64,000 nucleotides of DNA from Aplectana chamaeleonis (GCA_029168955.1 JAPDOI010001340.1:124001-188000), one strand, 5' to 3'; counted from the stretch's first letter, positions 23,605 to 35,016 are shown. A program made the numbers and translations. Notes: a model not told the origin generated them from the letters alone.

Positions 23605-24144
23605 AGGCATTGGTCACGATGAAAAACGTTATCGAAAAAAAACTATAAAAATCAGCTCAGATATAAAACAGCTCAAAAACTATGAAGGTAGCGCGGTGAA
23701 AAACGGGCTAGAATTAGAGATATTAAGACCCTAAATTTCCAGTTCATGCACACGTGCACAGAAAGATCACAGTCTCATGCCAAGCAATCAAAAATCATCG
23801 ACACTCAGAGGAAGAAATAAATGAAAATTTACCTAATAAAACAGTTGAACAATGAAAGCAAGCACTTCAACCAATGTTTTTGACTAGATGTGTACATAAA
23901 ACCGAAAGTTCATTGATTGAAATTCAAGTTCAAGCCAGCTGATGTTCTTGATATTAGAGATCATCGATGCCGATGATGTGGGGTGGACTCGTCCACCATC
24001 AAAAGACAAGAAAGTTCAGGCTTCGAATTCGGCCCAGAACAGCTATTTTTTCGCGATTTTTTCTTATAGGTTCTACTACTCTATACCCAGAAAAGGGTTT
24101 AGAGAGGAAAAGAAGACGAGCATAATTGAGCGCGACCACTGCCT
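23605..24144. mobile_element. TTAA MITE, subfamily B (copy 1)
   Basis: The left end AGGCATTGGTCACGATG is preceded by TTGA, and the right end GCGACCACTGCCT is followed by TTAA (24145-24148), which also serves as the left flank of the next MITE. The body matches 37,584-38,132 and 50,256-50,793 in inverted orientation, including GTGGACTCGTCCACCATC-like words. Noncoding. Confidence 0.87.
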
Positions 24145-24148
24145 TTAA

Positions 24149-24630
24149 AGGCAGTGTTCACGATGATTATCGTTTCCAAGTTTTCCACTCAAAACAATGC
24201 GTTGGCTACCAAGTGTTACCAAAATCACGAAGAAACGGCGAGAAATACACTAAATCGTCTTATTTTGGAGATATTGCTCTCTGGCCTGGACTAGTTGTCC
24301 GGTTGGATGAACATGTTCACGGTGGTTGTCACCGGTAAAAAATGGGGCTAATGAAAATGGGAGCGTATTTTAGGCAAAAACAGTATTAGTTAGGGCCCGA
24401 AGGAATGAACGGAGCAACACAATATGGAAAACTGCAAAGACGGATGCACGAACGATCTTATTGTCACAGCAAACAGTTCCACTGAGAGTAAAGACGCGGG
24501 ATGAGAGTAAAGCGATTTCGTGCCATTCTGGTGCGTTTTTGTCCATTTCTTCACCATTGCAGTTCTACTGGGGCCAAGCAATGGATTTAGCGATTAATCT
24601 CAAAATCAAAGATTATCGTGACCACTGCCT
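24149..24630. mobile_element. TTAA MITE, subfamily C (copy 2)
   Basis: Starts AGGCAGTGTTCACGATGATT, ends ATCGTGACCACTGCCT, TTAA at 24631-24634. It shares the TTAA at 24145-24148 with the preceding subfamily B copy. Interior matches 13,409-13,891 inverted. Confidence 0.88.
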
Positions 24631-24639
24631 TTAATATCC

Positions 24640-25760
24640 TCCCAGTTGTGTTATTTGGGGCGCTGATCACGAATTTGGGGTTTCAGGTCAATTTTCTGAA
24701 GTTTTCGACTTGATTCCTTCGAAGCTTTTTTTAGGGAAAATTTGATGGCACATCGCGACTTTTGACGATTTCCGAAGTGGTACGCTAGATACAAGTTCAT
24801 AATTTGCCAACGGCACAAAATTCTCACGGAATGTAATGGTTTTCCTTTCGAGAGTTTTCCATGTTTACTGCCTGATACCGTGACATTTTGAAAACCGGTC
24901 TTGCTGTTTTCCTACATTATAGTCCGTGTAGAGCCTCAACTACTGGCCCCTGAAGAGGACGGTGGGCGAATGAAGACTCGCCGCTCTCGGTCTCCGGAGC
25001 ATTGACAACCCAGCACGAAGTTCTTTTATGAAGAATAATAAAACGGGCTGTTTTTGAGAGTTAGAAGTTTCTGCCACAGAAATTGGTTCCCGAGATCCAC
25101 TTCCCTATTCATCATTTTTTTTGTTGGAATGTTTCTGTCAGCACCAAATCACATTCGCTCTGTAGATTTTCTTTTTAATCGAATGTGAGTAGCTTTTTTT
25201 ATCACTTGTATAATCGGCAGCGTTAGCGAAGAATTTAGTAATTCAGTACATTTGTTGAAGAATTTATGTAGCGCTACAACAAACGAGCATTAGAATCGTT
25301 CCCGATTAATCGGAGATAAAAATTTCGATAGATATCTAAGAAAATGTTCTACAGGAAATGTTATCACAGATGTTATTGGGATTGCAGCCGCACCATCCAC
25401 ATAGAAGAAGCGGTTGTGGCTTTTTGTCGGAATATTCATGAAAGTCTCAATCGTTTCAGAGATGCCAGTCGGTGGCACAACAGTAGCGTCTTTTTCTTTG
25501 TGTCTCCAGCGCAAGAGGTGGAGTGGAGAGCGCAGCAAGCGCGAGGGAAAGTGGGCGAGGCATGCTTGGTTGTCAAAGGTACCGCAACCCACCGCTCTCC
25601 ACCTCTTTTATACTATACTATACTGACGCAAATCGAATGATTCGTAAATTAATTCCTTCGATTAAAGAAGTTGACTTCGAATCATTCGAAAAGTAGAAAA
25701 ATCGAAAAGAACATTTCCAAATTATTCGAACACCGAACATTCGAAAAAACTGATTCCTGA
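24640..25760. other. Repeat R fragment, then anonymous DNA
   Basis: 24,655-24,720 contains GCGCTGATCACGAATTTGGG (repeat R). 24,900-25,010 resembles 33,030-33,140 (CTCAACTACTGGCC and CCGCTCT words). Open frames at 25,290-25,640 occur on both strands and match nothing I know. Confidence 0.4.
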
Positions 25761-25902
25761 TTTATTCGTGATTTTTTCTAGTCGGATGAGGGAGCATTTA
25801 GAAATAAATCTGGTATTTAGTTCAGGTGTTTTTGTTGTTATTGACAGATCTCAACGAAGGAATTCCCTCATTCGCCTATACCTGAAGCCACACTCACAAG
25901 TT

Positions 25903-26032
25903 TCGAGGAAGAAAAGGAAGAAGAGGAAGAAGAGGAAGCAGATGAAGAAGAGGAAGATGAGGAAGAAGAGGATGAAGAGGAGGAAGAGGAAGAAGAGGAG
26001 GAAAAGGGGGAAGAGGAAGAAGAAGAATAAGG
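25903..26032. repeat. Purine-rich (GGAAGA)n-like tract
   Basis: About 130 bp consisting almost only of A and G on the plus strand. It creates an artificial Lys/Arg/Glu-rich frame on the plus strand and a Phe/Leu-rich frame on the minus strand. A polypurine tract, not a gene. Confidence 0.85.
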
Positions 26033-26117
26033 GTTTGAGGAGAACAAGGTGTCTAGGAGGGTGGACGGAATCCGTGATTAAACAACGCAGTGGGTCCGAA
26101 CGATTAAACGATGATTC

Positions 26118-26370
26118 CGAGCAACAAGTGGTCTTGCAGGGCAACAAGTGAACCTGCGGGGCAACAAGTGATTTTGCGGGGCAACAAGTGATTTTAGGGT
26201 CAGCAGCTGCTCTTTCGGGGCAACAAGTGATTTTGCGGGGCGACTAGTGATTTAGTGGGGTACAAGTGGTTTTGTGGGCACAATGCCCACAATCGCCCCA
26301 CACTTTCTATTTCGCGCCCCAGAAAATGACTTGTTGCCCAGGTGTATCGGGGCAACAAGTGAGTTTGTGT
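26118..26370. repeat. 20-bp tandem array
   Basis: Units of the form GCGGGGCAACAAGTGATTTT are repeated about seven times with decay, ending with GGGGCAACAAGTGAGTTTG near 26,350-26,370. The period is 20 bp. The array overlaps one arm of the inverted repeat at 22.9/26.4 kb. Confidence 0.8.
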
Positions 26371-26429
26371 AGGGCTACACGTGAGCGAATGCCAGAGTTA
26401 ATAAGGGCAAGATTATTTGTTCATAAGTT

Positions 26430-27180
26430 ACCTTCTCCTTTCGTTTCGCTAACAATCAACTAGATTATTGGCGGAAAATGGTGAGAGTCCGCGTTTTTCT
26501 CACTCGCAGCCAATCAAACTGATAAACAATACATTTTCAAACCCTATACGTCACCAATAATGGGAACTACAAGGCTCAATCTTGAAAATGGATGGTGCTT
26601 TTGAGCACAAACGATGTCTTTAATGAAAATTGTAGAGTATTTATCCTAACACGATTCCGAAAGTCGTCTTTACCGAACACAGGTAAAGTCCGTCTAAAAT
26701 AGACTGTTCACTCACGCAGTCGGCGTGCGTGTCGAACGGCTGTCGCGAAGGCATTTTTCCGATCTTGAAATCAGATTAGCAGGAATGCTTGACGAATAGT
26801 GAATAACATTCCAATTAGTTGTCTGCAGACATGGGAAGGCTCCGAAATAATGCCTTCTGCGGCGGTCGCTCCATTACGCACGTCGACCTCGTGGGCGGAC
26901 AACACCATTCAGGTCAGACTTTAGAATGCTATCGATCGAACAGTCTGAAGCCAAGTTTTGAACGTCTCGTATCTTCTGTGAGAAATCAGTTCCCATCACT
27001 CATAGTGCGCGATGCTGCTGCTTCCGTTTGTCTTCAATTTTCTCGTCGTCTCTAACTTCCGCTCCGCACCCGCACGCCTGAGAGAACCTCGAGAATTTCA
27101 CGTTTTTGCAGCGTATAGTTGATGTTGTCTTACTAGGAAAACCTTTAGGAGTTGTGCAAGTTGAGAAAAGCGAAACACAG
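26430..27180. other. Anonymous DNA
   Basis: No gene is supported. A short frame from 26,831 (MGRLRNNAFCGG) ends near a CAG/GTCAGA donor-like site at about 26,910 and could be an exon, but nothing joins to it. Confidence 0.3.
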
Positions 27181-27232
27181 CGATAATGTCCATGTTACTA
27201 ATATTTAGAAACTGTTAGTGACTTTGGTCTCG

Positions 27233-27260
27233 CACACGCACACGCACACGCACACGCACA

Positions 27261-27341
<81 letters not shown>

Positions 27342-27350
27342 ACGCACACT
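27233..27350. repeat. (CA)n microsatellite
   Basis: An uninterrupted run of CA dinucleotides, with CG-containing variants at the left edge. It lies inside a degraded TTAA MITE of subfamily E. Confidence 0.95.
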
Positions 27351-27669
27351 GTTTGTGCACTGATGAAATCCTCCACTCTTCAAAGCCAGCCGGGTGATTA
27401 GACAGGCAATATTCAAGTAAATCGCGCTGTTTCTCTCCTGCACTCCATTTTGATAGGTCACTCTAAGTTGCCACATGTTTTCTCAAGTTCAACCTTTCAT
27501 TCTGTTACTCAAAGGGGTGTGAAAATACGGGCGTGCGTGACAGGGATGGTCAAATACTGTCATCCTGGATGGTTTTCAGCGCTTCAAACGTCGTTCACGA
27601 CATGGTAGGGGCCGTGCAGGCCTATTCATGCTGATATCTCGACCATGTTTGCGAGCGTGTATGCTGCCT
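27351..27669. mobile_element. TTAA MITE, subfamily E (right half only)
   Basis: The right half of the element at 56,349-56,999 is recognisable: TTTGTGCACTGATGAAATCC, GTGTGAAAATACGGGCGTG, and the end CGTGTATGCTGCCT followed by TTAA (27670-27673). The left half is missing or replaced by the (CA)n tract. Confidence 0.7.
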
Positions 27670-28059
27670 TTAAAGTAGTACACTCACTTCTTACTCAGGC
27701 ACCGGCTCCTCCCAATTATGACGTCATCGCCCGGACAGCGGCCGAGGTGCCAACTGTCACCGCGGTCCCTGTCCGGTGCCAGTTCGCCCCTCGGCTGCTG
27801 TCCGGTCGCTCTCGGGGTGACAGCAGTGCGAGCAGTGTTAGCCAGACCGTCACTTGGTACAGTGCAATCACGGACCCAACATGAAATCCCACTGACAATT
27901 GAAGCATTTACGCTTTCAAAGCCTCAGCGATCCTCCGTACTTATCCTCTGTGATCGAATCTCCGCGTTGCAAAATGTGGGCGGGGTTAGTGGTGCGTGGA
28001 GCATTGTGGGTCGAGAGCGATTTGAGAGAAACTTGGGTTGCGTTACGGAAAACGAGTAG

Positions 28060-28440
28060 CCATCGATCCGAAGTGTGTGCCGCATCATTGAAAATGGCCG
28101 ACGACTCGTGGGAAGCGTGCTACACGTTATTGAAAATGAGTCGCGCTTTACGAGAAGCGTACGCCGCGACATGGAAAATGGGTCACGCATTATTAGAAGT
28201 GTGCTCCGTATCATGTAAAATGAGTCGCGCATCATGAGAAGCGTGCTCCGCGTTATGGAAAACGAGTCGTGCATCATGAGAAGCGTGTTCCGCGTTATGG
28301 AAAATGAGTCGCGCACCATGATAAGCGTGCGCCGCGTCATGGAAAATGAGTCGCGCACGATGATAAACGTGCTCCGCGTTATGGATACTGAGCCACGCAT
28401 CTTATGAAGCGTGAGCCGCATCATAGAAAAATCAGTAGCG
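28060..28440 (+). repeat. 42-bp heptad-coding minisatellite, second sequence type
   Basis: About nine units of 42 bp built from two 21-bp halves, e.g. ATGGAAAATGAGTCGCGCAT and ATGAGAAGCGTGCTCCGCG. The plus-strand reading is a run of MENESRI / MRSVLRV heptads. The period and the shared skeleton GxGTGC plus ATGGAA match the array at 30.4-32.9 kb, though the overall sequence differs. Both strands are open, so frames alone do not show coding. Confidence 0.75.
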
Positions 28441-29090
28441 CTCCATAGGCAGCGTGATGGCCATGCGGAGCGTTCTTTGCCCATCTCGATCAAATCAGAA
28501 ATTTCGAATCAAGTTACTTGCGAGATATCCAGGCAAAATCAACTTGTGGCTTATCTGAGTTTTTTTAAGTTATTTGCGAGGTTGGGACTCGCAAGTAACT
28601 TACATTGGCCTGTGTATCCTCGCAAGTGGATGGTCACGTCGTAACTTGCTTAACACGTGTACAGCCGGTATATAAGGCGCCTCACCTCACTCGAGTCCCC
28701 ATTCGGCATTCTGATGCCGGCCCTGGAAGGCGACTTCGAGTCGCTCTCCTGAGGCCAGCTTATTTTTGACCGCTGGGGGGATAGGGGTATCCTCTCGGCT
28801 GGGGCGGTTTTCGCCGCGTTCCTCGGGGAGGGTGGTTCCTCGCCTCAAACCTTGGCTAAGATTAGGCCCTTGTAGTGAACACAGGCGGGGCTGTCTCTGC
28901 CGTGGACAGGGACAATCACGCACCAGGGGTGCGTGAATCTCGCACACCAATATCACCTGCATCTAACAAGGGAACCGCAATAAGTTATAGTGACCATTCC
29001 GAATGAAATGTACTTTCATAGAACCATTTTCGCACGAAAAGTCCGAATATGCCCATCGCAGCTGCCTAGACCCACTCTGAAATGAGTTAT
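28441..29090. other. TATA-bearing GC-rich unidentified segment
   Basis: 28,490-28,660 has several ACTTGCGAG/CTCGCAAGT words. GTATATAAGGCGCC at about 28,669-28,682 looks like a strong TATA element, followed by 280 bp of GC-rich sequence without a recognised gene. It could be a solo LTR or a polymerase II promoter remnant. Not resolved. Confidence 0.3.
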
Positions 29091-29700
29091 GATCGTTTTT
29101 AAAGCTTTGCGGCAAGGTAAGGGTACCCCCTATGGAATTTTTAGGGTGTTTTCGAATTTTTCTCCTGATTTTGCTAAAAACTTGTATGCAGGGGTAATCT
29201 GGGGTGCTGAACACGAATCTGGGATTTGCTTGCCCAAATTTTAAGGTTTACTGTAGGTTACGGTAGGTAACATGCCATTTAGGAGGCAAAAACCTACCTC
29301 AATATTCCGATAATTGACAAATGGACATCAAATTCGTATTCAGCACCCCAAATAACCCCCACATAGAAACTTTGAGAAAAATCTGAGACTTTGATCAAAC
29401 TACCGTATATCCACCGTAATCTACCGTAAGCTGCCAAAAATCAATAAACCGACATCAGATTCCTGTTCAGCAATCCAAATAACCCCCCGACAAATAACTT
29501 GAGCATATTCTATCGAAGCACTCCGGAAATCGTCAAAAGTCGCGATTTGCCATCAAATTCTCCCCCGATGGGAATCTGTGATCGAATACAGTCGAAAACT
29601 TCGGAAAATCGATAAACGAACTTCAGATTCGTGATCAGCACCCCAAATAACCCCCCAGAGCAAATTTTTAGTCAAATCTGGAACATTTTTCTAAAACGCT
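29091..29700. repeat. Cluster of repeat R units
   Basis: Four degenerate units (near 29,207 inverted, 29,327, 29,455 and 29,622) contain CAGATTCGTGATCAGCACCC or variants, followed by CCAAATAACCCCC. Between them is CTACCGTATATCCACCGTAA. A head-to-tail cluster of the same dispersed repeat. Confidence 0.65.
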
Positions 29701-29718
29701 TCGAGAGCCCTCTAATTG

Positions 29719-29741
29719 TGGTGAGCGCGAAGCGCTCACCA
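29719..29741. repeat. Perfect hairpin with GAA triloop
   Basis: TGGTGAGCGC, then GAA, then GCGCTCACCA: a 10-bp perfect stem closed by a GAA loop, containing the GCGAAGC mini-hairpin core. It is preceded by AATTGTGG, as is the similar hairpin at 58,072. Confidence 0.85.
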
Positions 29742-29932
29742 GGATTTGGCTTTGATCTCTTCCCGCGCGGATGCCCTACAATGAGATCACCTATTCATAC
29801 CGTCAACAGAGGTATGAGCTGTACACTATTCGACGCGCTGCAAGAAATTACATGATGTGTGCAACTTTTCATCCCAACTGGTCCCCGCTTTCTAAAGTTA
29901 TGACCTCTCAAAGTACGCAAAAACGTTCTCCA

Positions 29933-29992
29933 CCACCGCCTCCGCTCTCCGCCTCCGCCTCCGCCTCCGCCTCCGCCTCCACCTCCGTCCGT
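29933..29992. repeat. (CCGCCT)n microsatellite
   Basis: Short hexamer tandem repeat, about 60 bp. Confidence 0.85.
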
Positions 29993-30360
29993 CGAAAACC
30001 ATTTTTTGGAAGGCGTGGACCAAATCGCTCGAAAATTTGTGACTAGAGGTAATCGGCCACGGAATGACGAAAATAATTGTCAGAACTCACCATAATGACT
30101 TCTGGGCCCCTAACGGGCGTTTGAAACTCGGAAACCGGCCTCTCAAGAATAGTTTATGAAAATGGTGGGTTTTTCGTTATCAGTCATTGTTTTCTTAGAC
30201 TCCATATAAACACCTTGCTCTCCAGGCTGTTGTACTTTGAACGTCCGGCTCGGAACAGGACGCTGCGCGCGTTGATGGTCTTGACCGCGGCGCGTATTCG
30301 TTCAAAAGCGCACCATCGATAAGAAGGCGTCGCAGGATGTGCTGAAGTGTCGGTTGACTA

Positions 30361-32872
30361 TGTGAGACCTCAGTAGGGGTGTGCAGGACGTCGTAGAATG
30401 TGGGCAGGGCCTCAGTAGGAGTATGCAGGACATCATCGAACGTGTGCAAGACCTCAGTAGGAGTGTGCAGGACATCATGGAACGTGTGCAAGACCTTAGT
30501 AGGAGTGTGCAGGACATCATGGGACCTGTGCAAGACCTCAGTAGGAGTGTGCAGGACATCATGGAACGTGTGCAAGACCTCAGTAGGAGGGTGCAGGACG
30601 TCGTAGGGGGTGTGCAGGACCTCAGTAGGAGTGTGCAGGACATCATGGAACGTGTGCAAGACCTCAGTAGGAGTGTGCAGGACATCATGGAACGTGTGCA
30701 AGACCTTAGTAGGAGTGTGCAGGACATCATGGGACCTGTGCAAGACCTCAGTAGGAGTGTGCAGGACATCATTGTACCTGCGCAGGACCTCAGTAGGAGT
30801 GTGTAGGACATCATTGTACCTGCGCAGGACCTCAGTAGGAGTGTGCAGGACATCATGGAACGTGTGGAAGACCTCAGTAGGAGTGTGCAGGACATCATGG
30901 AATGTGTGCAGGACCGAAGTAGGAGTGGGCAGGACATCATGGGACGTGTGCAAGACCTTAGTAGGAGTGGGCAGGACATCATGGGACGTGTGCAGCACCC
31001 CAGTAGGGGTGTGCAGGACGTCGTAGAATGTGTGCAGGACCTTAGTAGGAGTGTGCAGGACATCATAGGACCTGTGCAGGAGTCCAGTAGGGGTGTGCAG
31101 GTCGTCGTAGAATGTGTGCAGGACCTCAGTAGGAGTGTGCAGGACCTTAGTAGGAGTGTGTAGACATCATGGGCCCTGTGCAGGACCCCAGTAGGGAGTG
31201 TGCAGGACATCATGGGACCTGTGCAGGACCCCAGTAGGGGTGTGCAGGACCTCAGTAGGAGTGTGCAGGACATTATGGGACCTGCAGGACCCCAGTAGAG
31301 TGTGCAGGACGTCGTAGAATGTGTGCAGGACCTCAGTAGGAGTGTGCAGGACCTTAGTAGGAGTGTGCAAGACATCATGGGACCTGTGCAGGACCCCAGT
31401 AGGGGTGTGCAGGAACTCAGTAGGAGTCTGCAGGACATTATGGAACGTGTGAAAGACCTTAGTAGGAGTGTGCAGGACATCATGGGACCTGTGCAGGACC
31501 CCAGTAGGGGTGTGCAGGACGTCGTAGAATGTGTGCAGAACCTCAGTGGGAGTGTGCAGGACCTTAGTAGGAGTATGCAGGACATCATGGGACATGTGCA
31601 GGACCCCAGTAGGGGTGTGCAGGACGTCGTAGAATGCGTGCAGGACCTCAGTAGGAGTGTGCAGGACCTTATTAGGAGTGTGCAGGACATCATGGGACCT
31701 GTGCAGGACCCCAGAAGGGGTGTGCAGGACGTCGTAGAATGTGTGCAGAACCTCAGTAGGAGTGTGCAGGACATCATGGGACCTGTGCAGGACCCCAGAA
31801 GGGGTGTGCAGGACGTCGTAGAATGTGTGCAGAACCTCAGTAGGAGTGTGCAGGACATCATGGGACCTATGCAGGACCCCAGTAGGGTGTGCAGGACGTC
31901 GTAGAATGTGTGCAGAACCTCCCAGTAGGAGTGTGCAGGGACATCATGGGACCTGTGCAGGACCCCAGTAGGAGTGTGCAGGACGTCGTGGAATGTGTGC
32001 AGATCCTCAGTAAGAGTGTGCAGGACATCATGGGGACCTGTGCAGGACCCCAGTAGGGGTGTGCAGGACGTCGTAGAATGTGTGCAGAACCTCAGTAGGA
32101 GTGTGCAGGACATCATGGGACCTGTGCAGGACCCCAGTAGGGTGTGCAGGACGTCGTAGAATGTGTGCAGAACCTCAGTAGTAGTGTGCAGGACATCATG
32201 GGACCTGTGCAGGACCCCAGTAGGGTGTGCAGGACGTCGTAGAATGTGTGCAGAACCTCCAGTAGGAGTGTGCAGGATATTATGGGACCTGTGCAGGACC
32301 CCAGTAGGGGTGTGCAGGACGTCGTAGAATGTGTGCAGAACCTCAGTAGGAGTGTGCAGGACATCATGGGACCTGTGCAGGACTCCAGTAGGGGCGTGCA
32401 GGACGTCGTAGAATGTGTGCAGGACCTTAGTAGGAGTGGGCAGGACATCATGAAACGTGTGCAACACACCCTGTAAGGATGAGCAGGACTTCATGGAATG
32501 TGTGCAGTGACATCAGTAGGAGTGTGCAGGACATCATGAAGCGTGTGCAGGACCCCAGTAGGGATTAGCAGGACGTCATGGAATGTGTGTAGGACCTTAG
32601 TAAAGTTGTGCAGGACATCATAGAACGTGTGCAGGACCCCCAATAGGGGTGTGCAGGACATCAAGGAATGTGTGCAGGACCTTAGTAGGAGTGTGCAGGA
32701 CATCATGAAACGTGTGCAAGACCCCTGTAAGGATGAGCAGAACTTCGTGGAATGTGTGCAGAACATCAGTAGGAGTGTGCAGGACATCATGAAACGTGTG
32801 CAAAGACCCCTGTAAGGATGAGCAGGACTTCATGGAATGTGTGCTGGATCTCAGTAGGAGTGTGCAGGACCT
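30361..32872 (+). repeat. Large 42-bp heptad-coding minisatellite (about 60 units)
   Basis: A 2.5-kb array of 42-bp units, each two 21-bp halves: GTGTGCAGGACATCATGGA and GTGTGCAAGACCTCAGTAGG. A plus-strand frame reads alternating heptads VQDLSRS and VQDIMER, with hydrophobic residues at the first and fourth positions, as in a coiled coil. Towards the right, units vary (CCCAGTAGGGG, GACGTCGTAGAAT) and single-base indels shift the plus frame repeatedly. The minus strand is stop-free in several frames, which produces an apparent 730-codon frame that I do not consider a gene. No flanking exon is recognised. Confidence 0.9.
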
Positions 32873-32879
32873 CAGTTTA

Positions 32880-33223
32880 ATGCTCAGGACACCGTATGCA
32901 AGCCAGGCATCCGAATCTACAAGAACGATAGTTAAGTCCGCCAGAACAGGGCTACCGTAATCTCACTCGAGTTAGCTCTAAAATTTTCTAAGTTCTGACT
33001 CCGAATTCGCTTCATCTTCCCAACAGGTGGTGATGTTTTCCTGCTTTGTAGTCCATGCAGATCCTCAACTGCTGACCTTCTGGAGCAGGACGGTGTGTGA
33101 ATCAAGACACACCGCTCTTCACTTCTTTATACTTTACCCTTGGTCAATTTTGTATCATCCAATTTGTTTACGAGAGCCAAATAACATTATTCCTAAGATT
33201 ACGGTAGCCCTCTTCTGGCGCAC
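32880..33223. other. Spacer, no gene
   Basis: 33,030-33,140 repeats a segment seen at 24,900-25,010. Nothing else is supported. Confidence 0.4.
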
Positions 33224-33227
33224 TTAA

Positions 33228-33671
33228 AGGCAGTGTTCACGACAAATCTCGTTCTCGAGGTCTCGGTGTGAAACTCTGTTGGCAGGTGCTGTAGAGGATA
33301 GGGTCTAAGAAGGCAACGAAAACTGGCCAGAAATGAATACAAACGGCTTTGAAAGCTCTCCCGATGCGCCTACCTATCCCGGTCCGCCCCCGATCGGACG
33401 AGCTTGTGGCGCCGCACGCGTTTCGATGGCAAATTGCCAAGCAACTCTGCCGCAATTAGCATTACCGATTCGCGCAGATTTCGCGATTAGCGCGCGCTTG
33501 ACGAAATCAGCAGGGCCCATGATTCCTCGTCCACGCCCTGAATTAAGAAGCCGTTATTTTGACTTATTCTGACGTTTTTCTTCGCTGTTTCTTCACTATT
33601 AGTTACCTCACGACAAAACAATCCCATTTTTGGGTCGAACTCGAGTCCGATATTCATCGTGAACACTGCCT
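33228..33671. mobile_element. TTAA MITE, subfamily D (copy 1)
   Basis: TTAA at 33224-33227 and 33672-33675. Ends are AGGCAGTGTTCACGACAA and CATCGTGAACACTGCCT. The body matches 54,049-54,493 inverted (TTCTTCGCTGTTTCTTCA-like words). Noncoding. Confidence 0.88.
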
Positions 33672-33679
33672 TTAACTAT

Positions 33680-34166
33680 CGTTCCTTTTCCGAAACAGAC
33701 ATATGGGCCGGCGCAGACGAGCCACATCAGCATGAACCGGTGAAGTTTGGCTAGAGCGGCTGACCCTGGGTATATCCTAGACGTGGTGGGGCCACCCAAG
33801 ATTTACTCATAGAAATGATGAAAAACTCTGATAAAAGAGGCTGATACTGCGCTATCAATCATTGTTTTTATTAGAGCTCTGCGGAAATACTTCGACTGGT
33901 AGCCTCACCAATTAGCCGTTCATTTCATTTCTGTCTTGAATGGTGCGTGCCCCCGTCTAGAATAGTGCCTAGAACCTGTAAAATTGGGTCATTTGAAGCT
34001 CATTTCTTCATTTTTCGACTTTTAAATTCAAAAAGTATATGCCTTGTATCTTATTTGTAGGGAGCCGCGTTGCAACAATTATCTTGCAGTCTTAGCAACG
34101 GAGCGGTTGTCTCCTCATTTCTACCACTATGTTTTCGAAAAAAAACAACAACTTGACTTTTAGAGA
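33680..34166. other. Spacer, no gene
   Basis: A segment with TCAATCATTGTTTTTATTAGA near 33,858 resembles 30,170-30,200 and 36,110-36,150, suggesting an unnamed dispersed repeat. No coding evidence. Confidence 0.35.
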
Positions 34167-35016
34167 TTGACGATGTTGTAGAAGGAAACCCTTGGAAAAG
34201 TTGTGAAATTTCTGAAAGTTGGGCTCCGCAGAAAAGGTCAAGGATTTGGCATTGTTCTTAAATGTAGTGAAATTGTTCTATTAGATTTGGCTATCAAACT
34301 GATTTCCTAAATGTAGTGAAATAGTTGAATCGATTTGGCTGTTGTTGGTATATGAAGATAACATAATCAATTAATGTAGTGAAATTGTTGCAAACGGATT
34401 TGGCAGGAGCTCTATGAATTATCACAGTCAAATCACGCGTCAGAAGGGGTTTTTCTTGGAGCGCATATTGAACCAAATGAGAACAAGAATAAGTCTAGCA
34501 GCAAAAACGTTTCCATACAATGCGAACCATGAAAGCGTTGAGGACACGAAGACATAGCGTCAGTAGCTAATAAATTGTGTTACATTTCGTTTTCGTGATT
34601 TTTATCTAATCAGTGAGGGAAGAGGGAAGGTCTAGTACCTTAAAGGGAGCTACACTGAAAAGGCAGAATAGCATTCGGAAACCGTATTTCTAGCCCATAA
34701 GGCCACGTTTCGTTCAGCATTGTTGACTGAGGTTTATTATTTTTTCTTTTTGTCTTCATTCGCTCGCCAGAGGACCTTCTGACGCGTGATTTGACTGTGA
34801 TAATTCATAGAGCTCCTGCCAAATCCGTTTGCAACAATTTCACTACATATAATGATTATGTTATCTTCATATACCAACAACAGCCAAATCGATTCAACTA
34901 TTTCACTACATTTAGGAAATCAGTTTGATAGCCAAATCTAATAGAACAATTTCACTACATTTAAGAGCAATGCCAAATCCTTGACCTTTTCTGCGGAGCC
35001 CAACTTTCAGAAATTG
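34167..35016. mobile_element. Foldback element J, copy 2
   Basis: The left arm (34,167-34,480) and the right arm (34,745-35,016) are inverted complements around about 34,610. Each arm has three spaced modules of the form AATGTAGTGAAATTGTT + GATTTGGC. The same modules occur at 7,600-8,365. The right arm stops at CAGAAATT (35,015), where other repeat sequence begins. Noncoding. Confidence 0.82.

Larger units (their letters stand above)
22900..26425. repeat. Inverted repeat pair enclosing MITEs
   Basis: 22,900-23,050 and 26,270-26,425 are inverted relatives. Both hold CTCTGGCATTCGCTC or its complement, and both hold GTGGGCA/TGCCCAC pairs. Between them lie two TTAA MITEs, repeat R fragments, a purine tract and the 20-bp array. 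Probably the two ends of an old foldback element that has been heavily invaded. Confidence 0.5.

Noticed and set aside
25768..26151. Lys/Arg-rich plus-strand frame and Phe/Leu-rich minus-strand frame
   Set aside because: Both arise from the A/G-only tract at 25,903-26,032.
26118..26370. CRISPR-like regular repeat
   Set aside because: The units are contiguous 20-bp tandems without spacers, in a eukaryotic context.
28850..28890. Resemblance to the 5' part of U2 snRNA (CCTTGGCTAAGAT)
   Set aside because: Only about 13 bases match well; the branch-point recognition sequence and Sm site are not present in order.
30302..32494. A 730-codon open frame on the minus strand
   Set aside because: It lies wholly in the 42-bp tandem array. 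The array has few stop triplets in the minus frames, and the frame changes phase of the repeat after each indel without closing, so its length reflects base composition.
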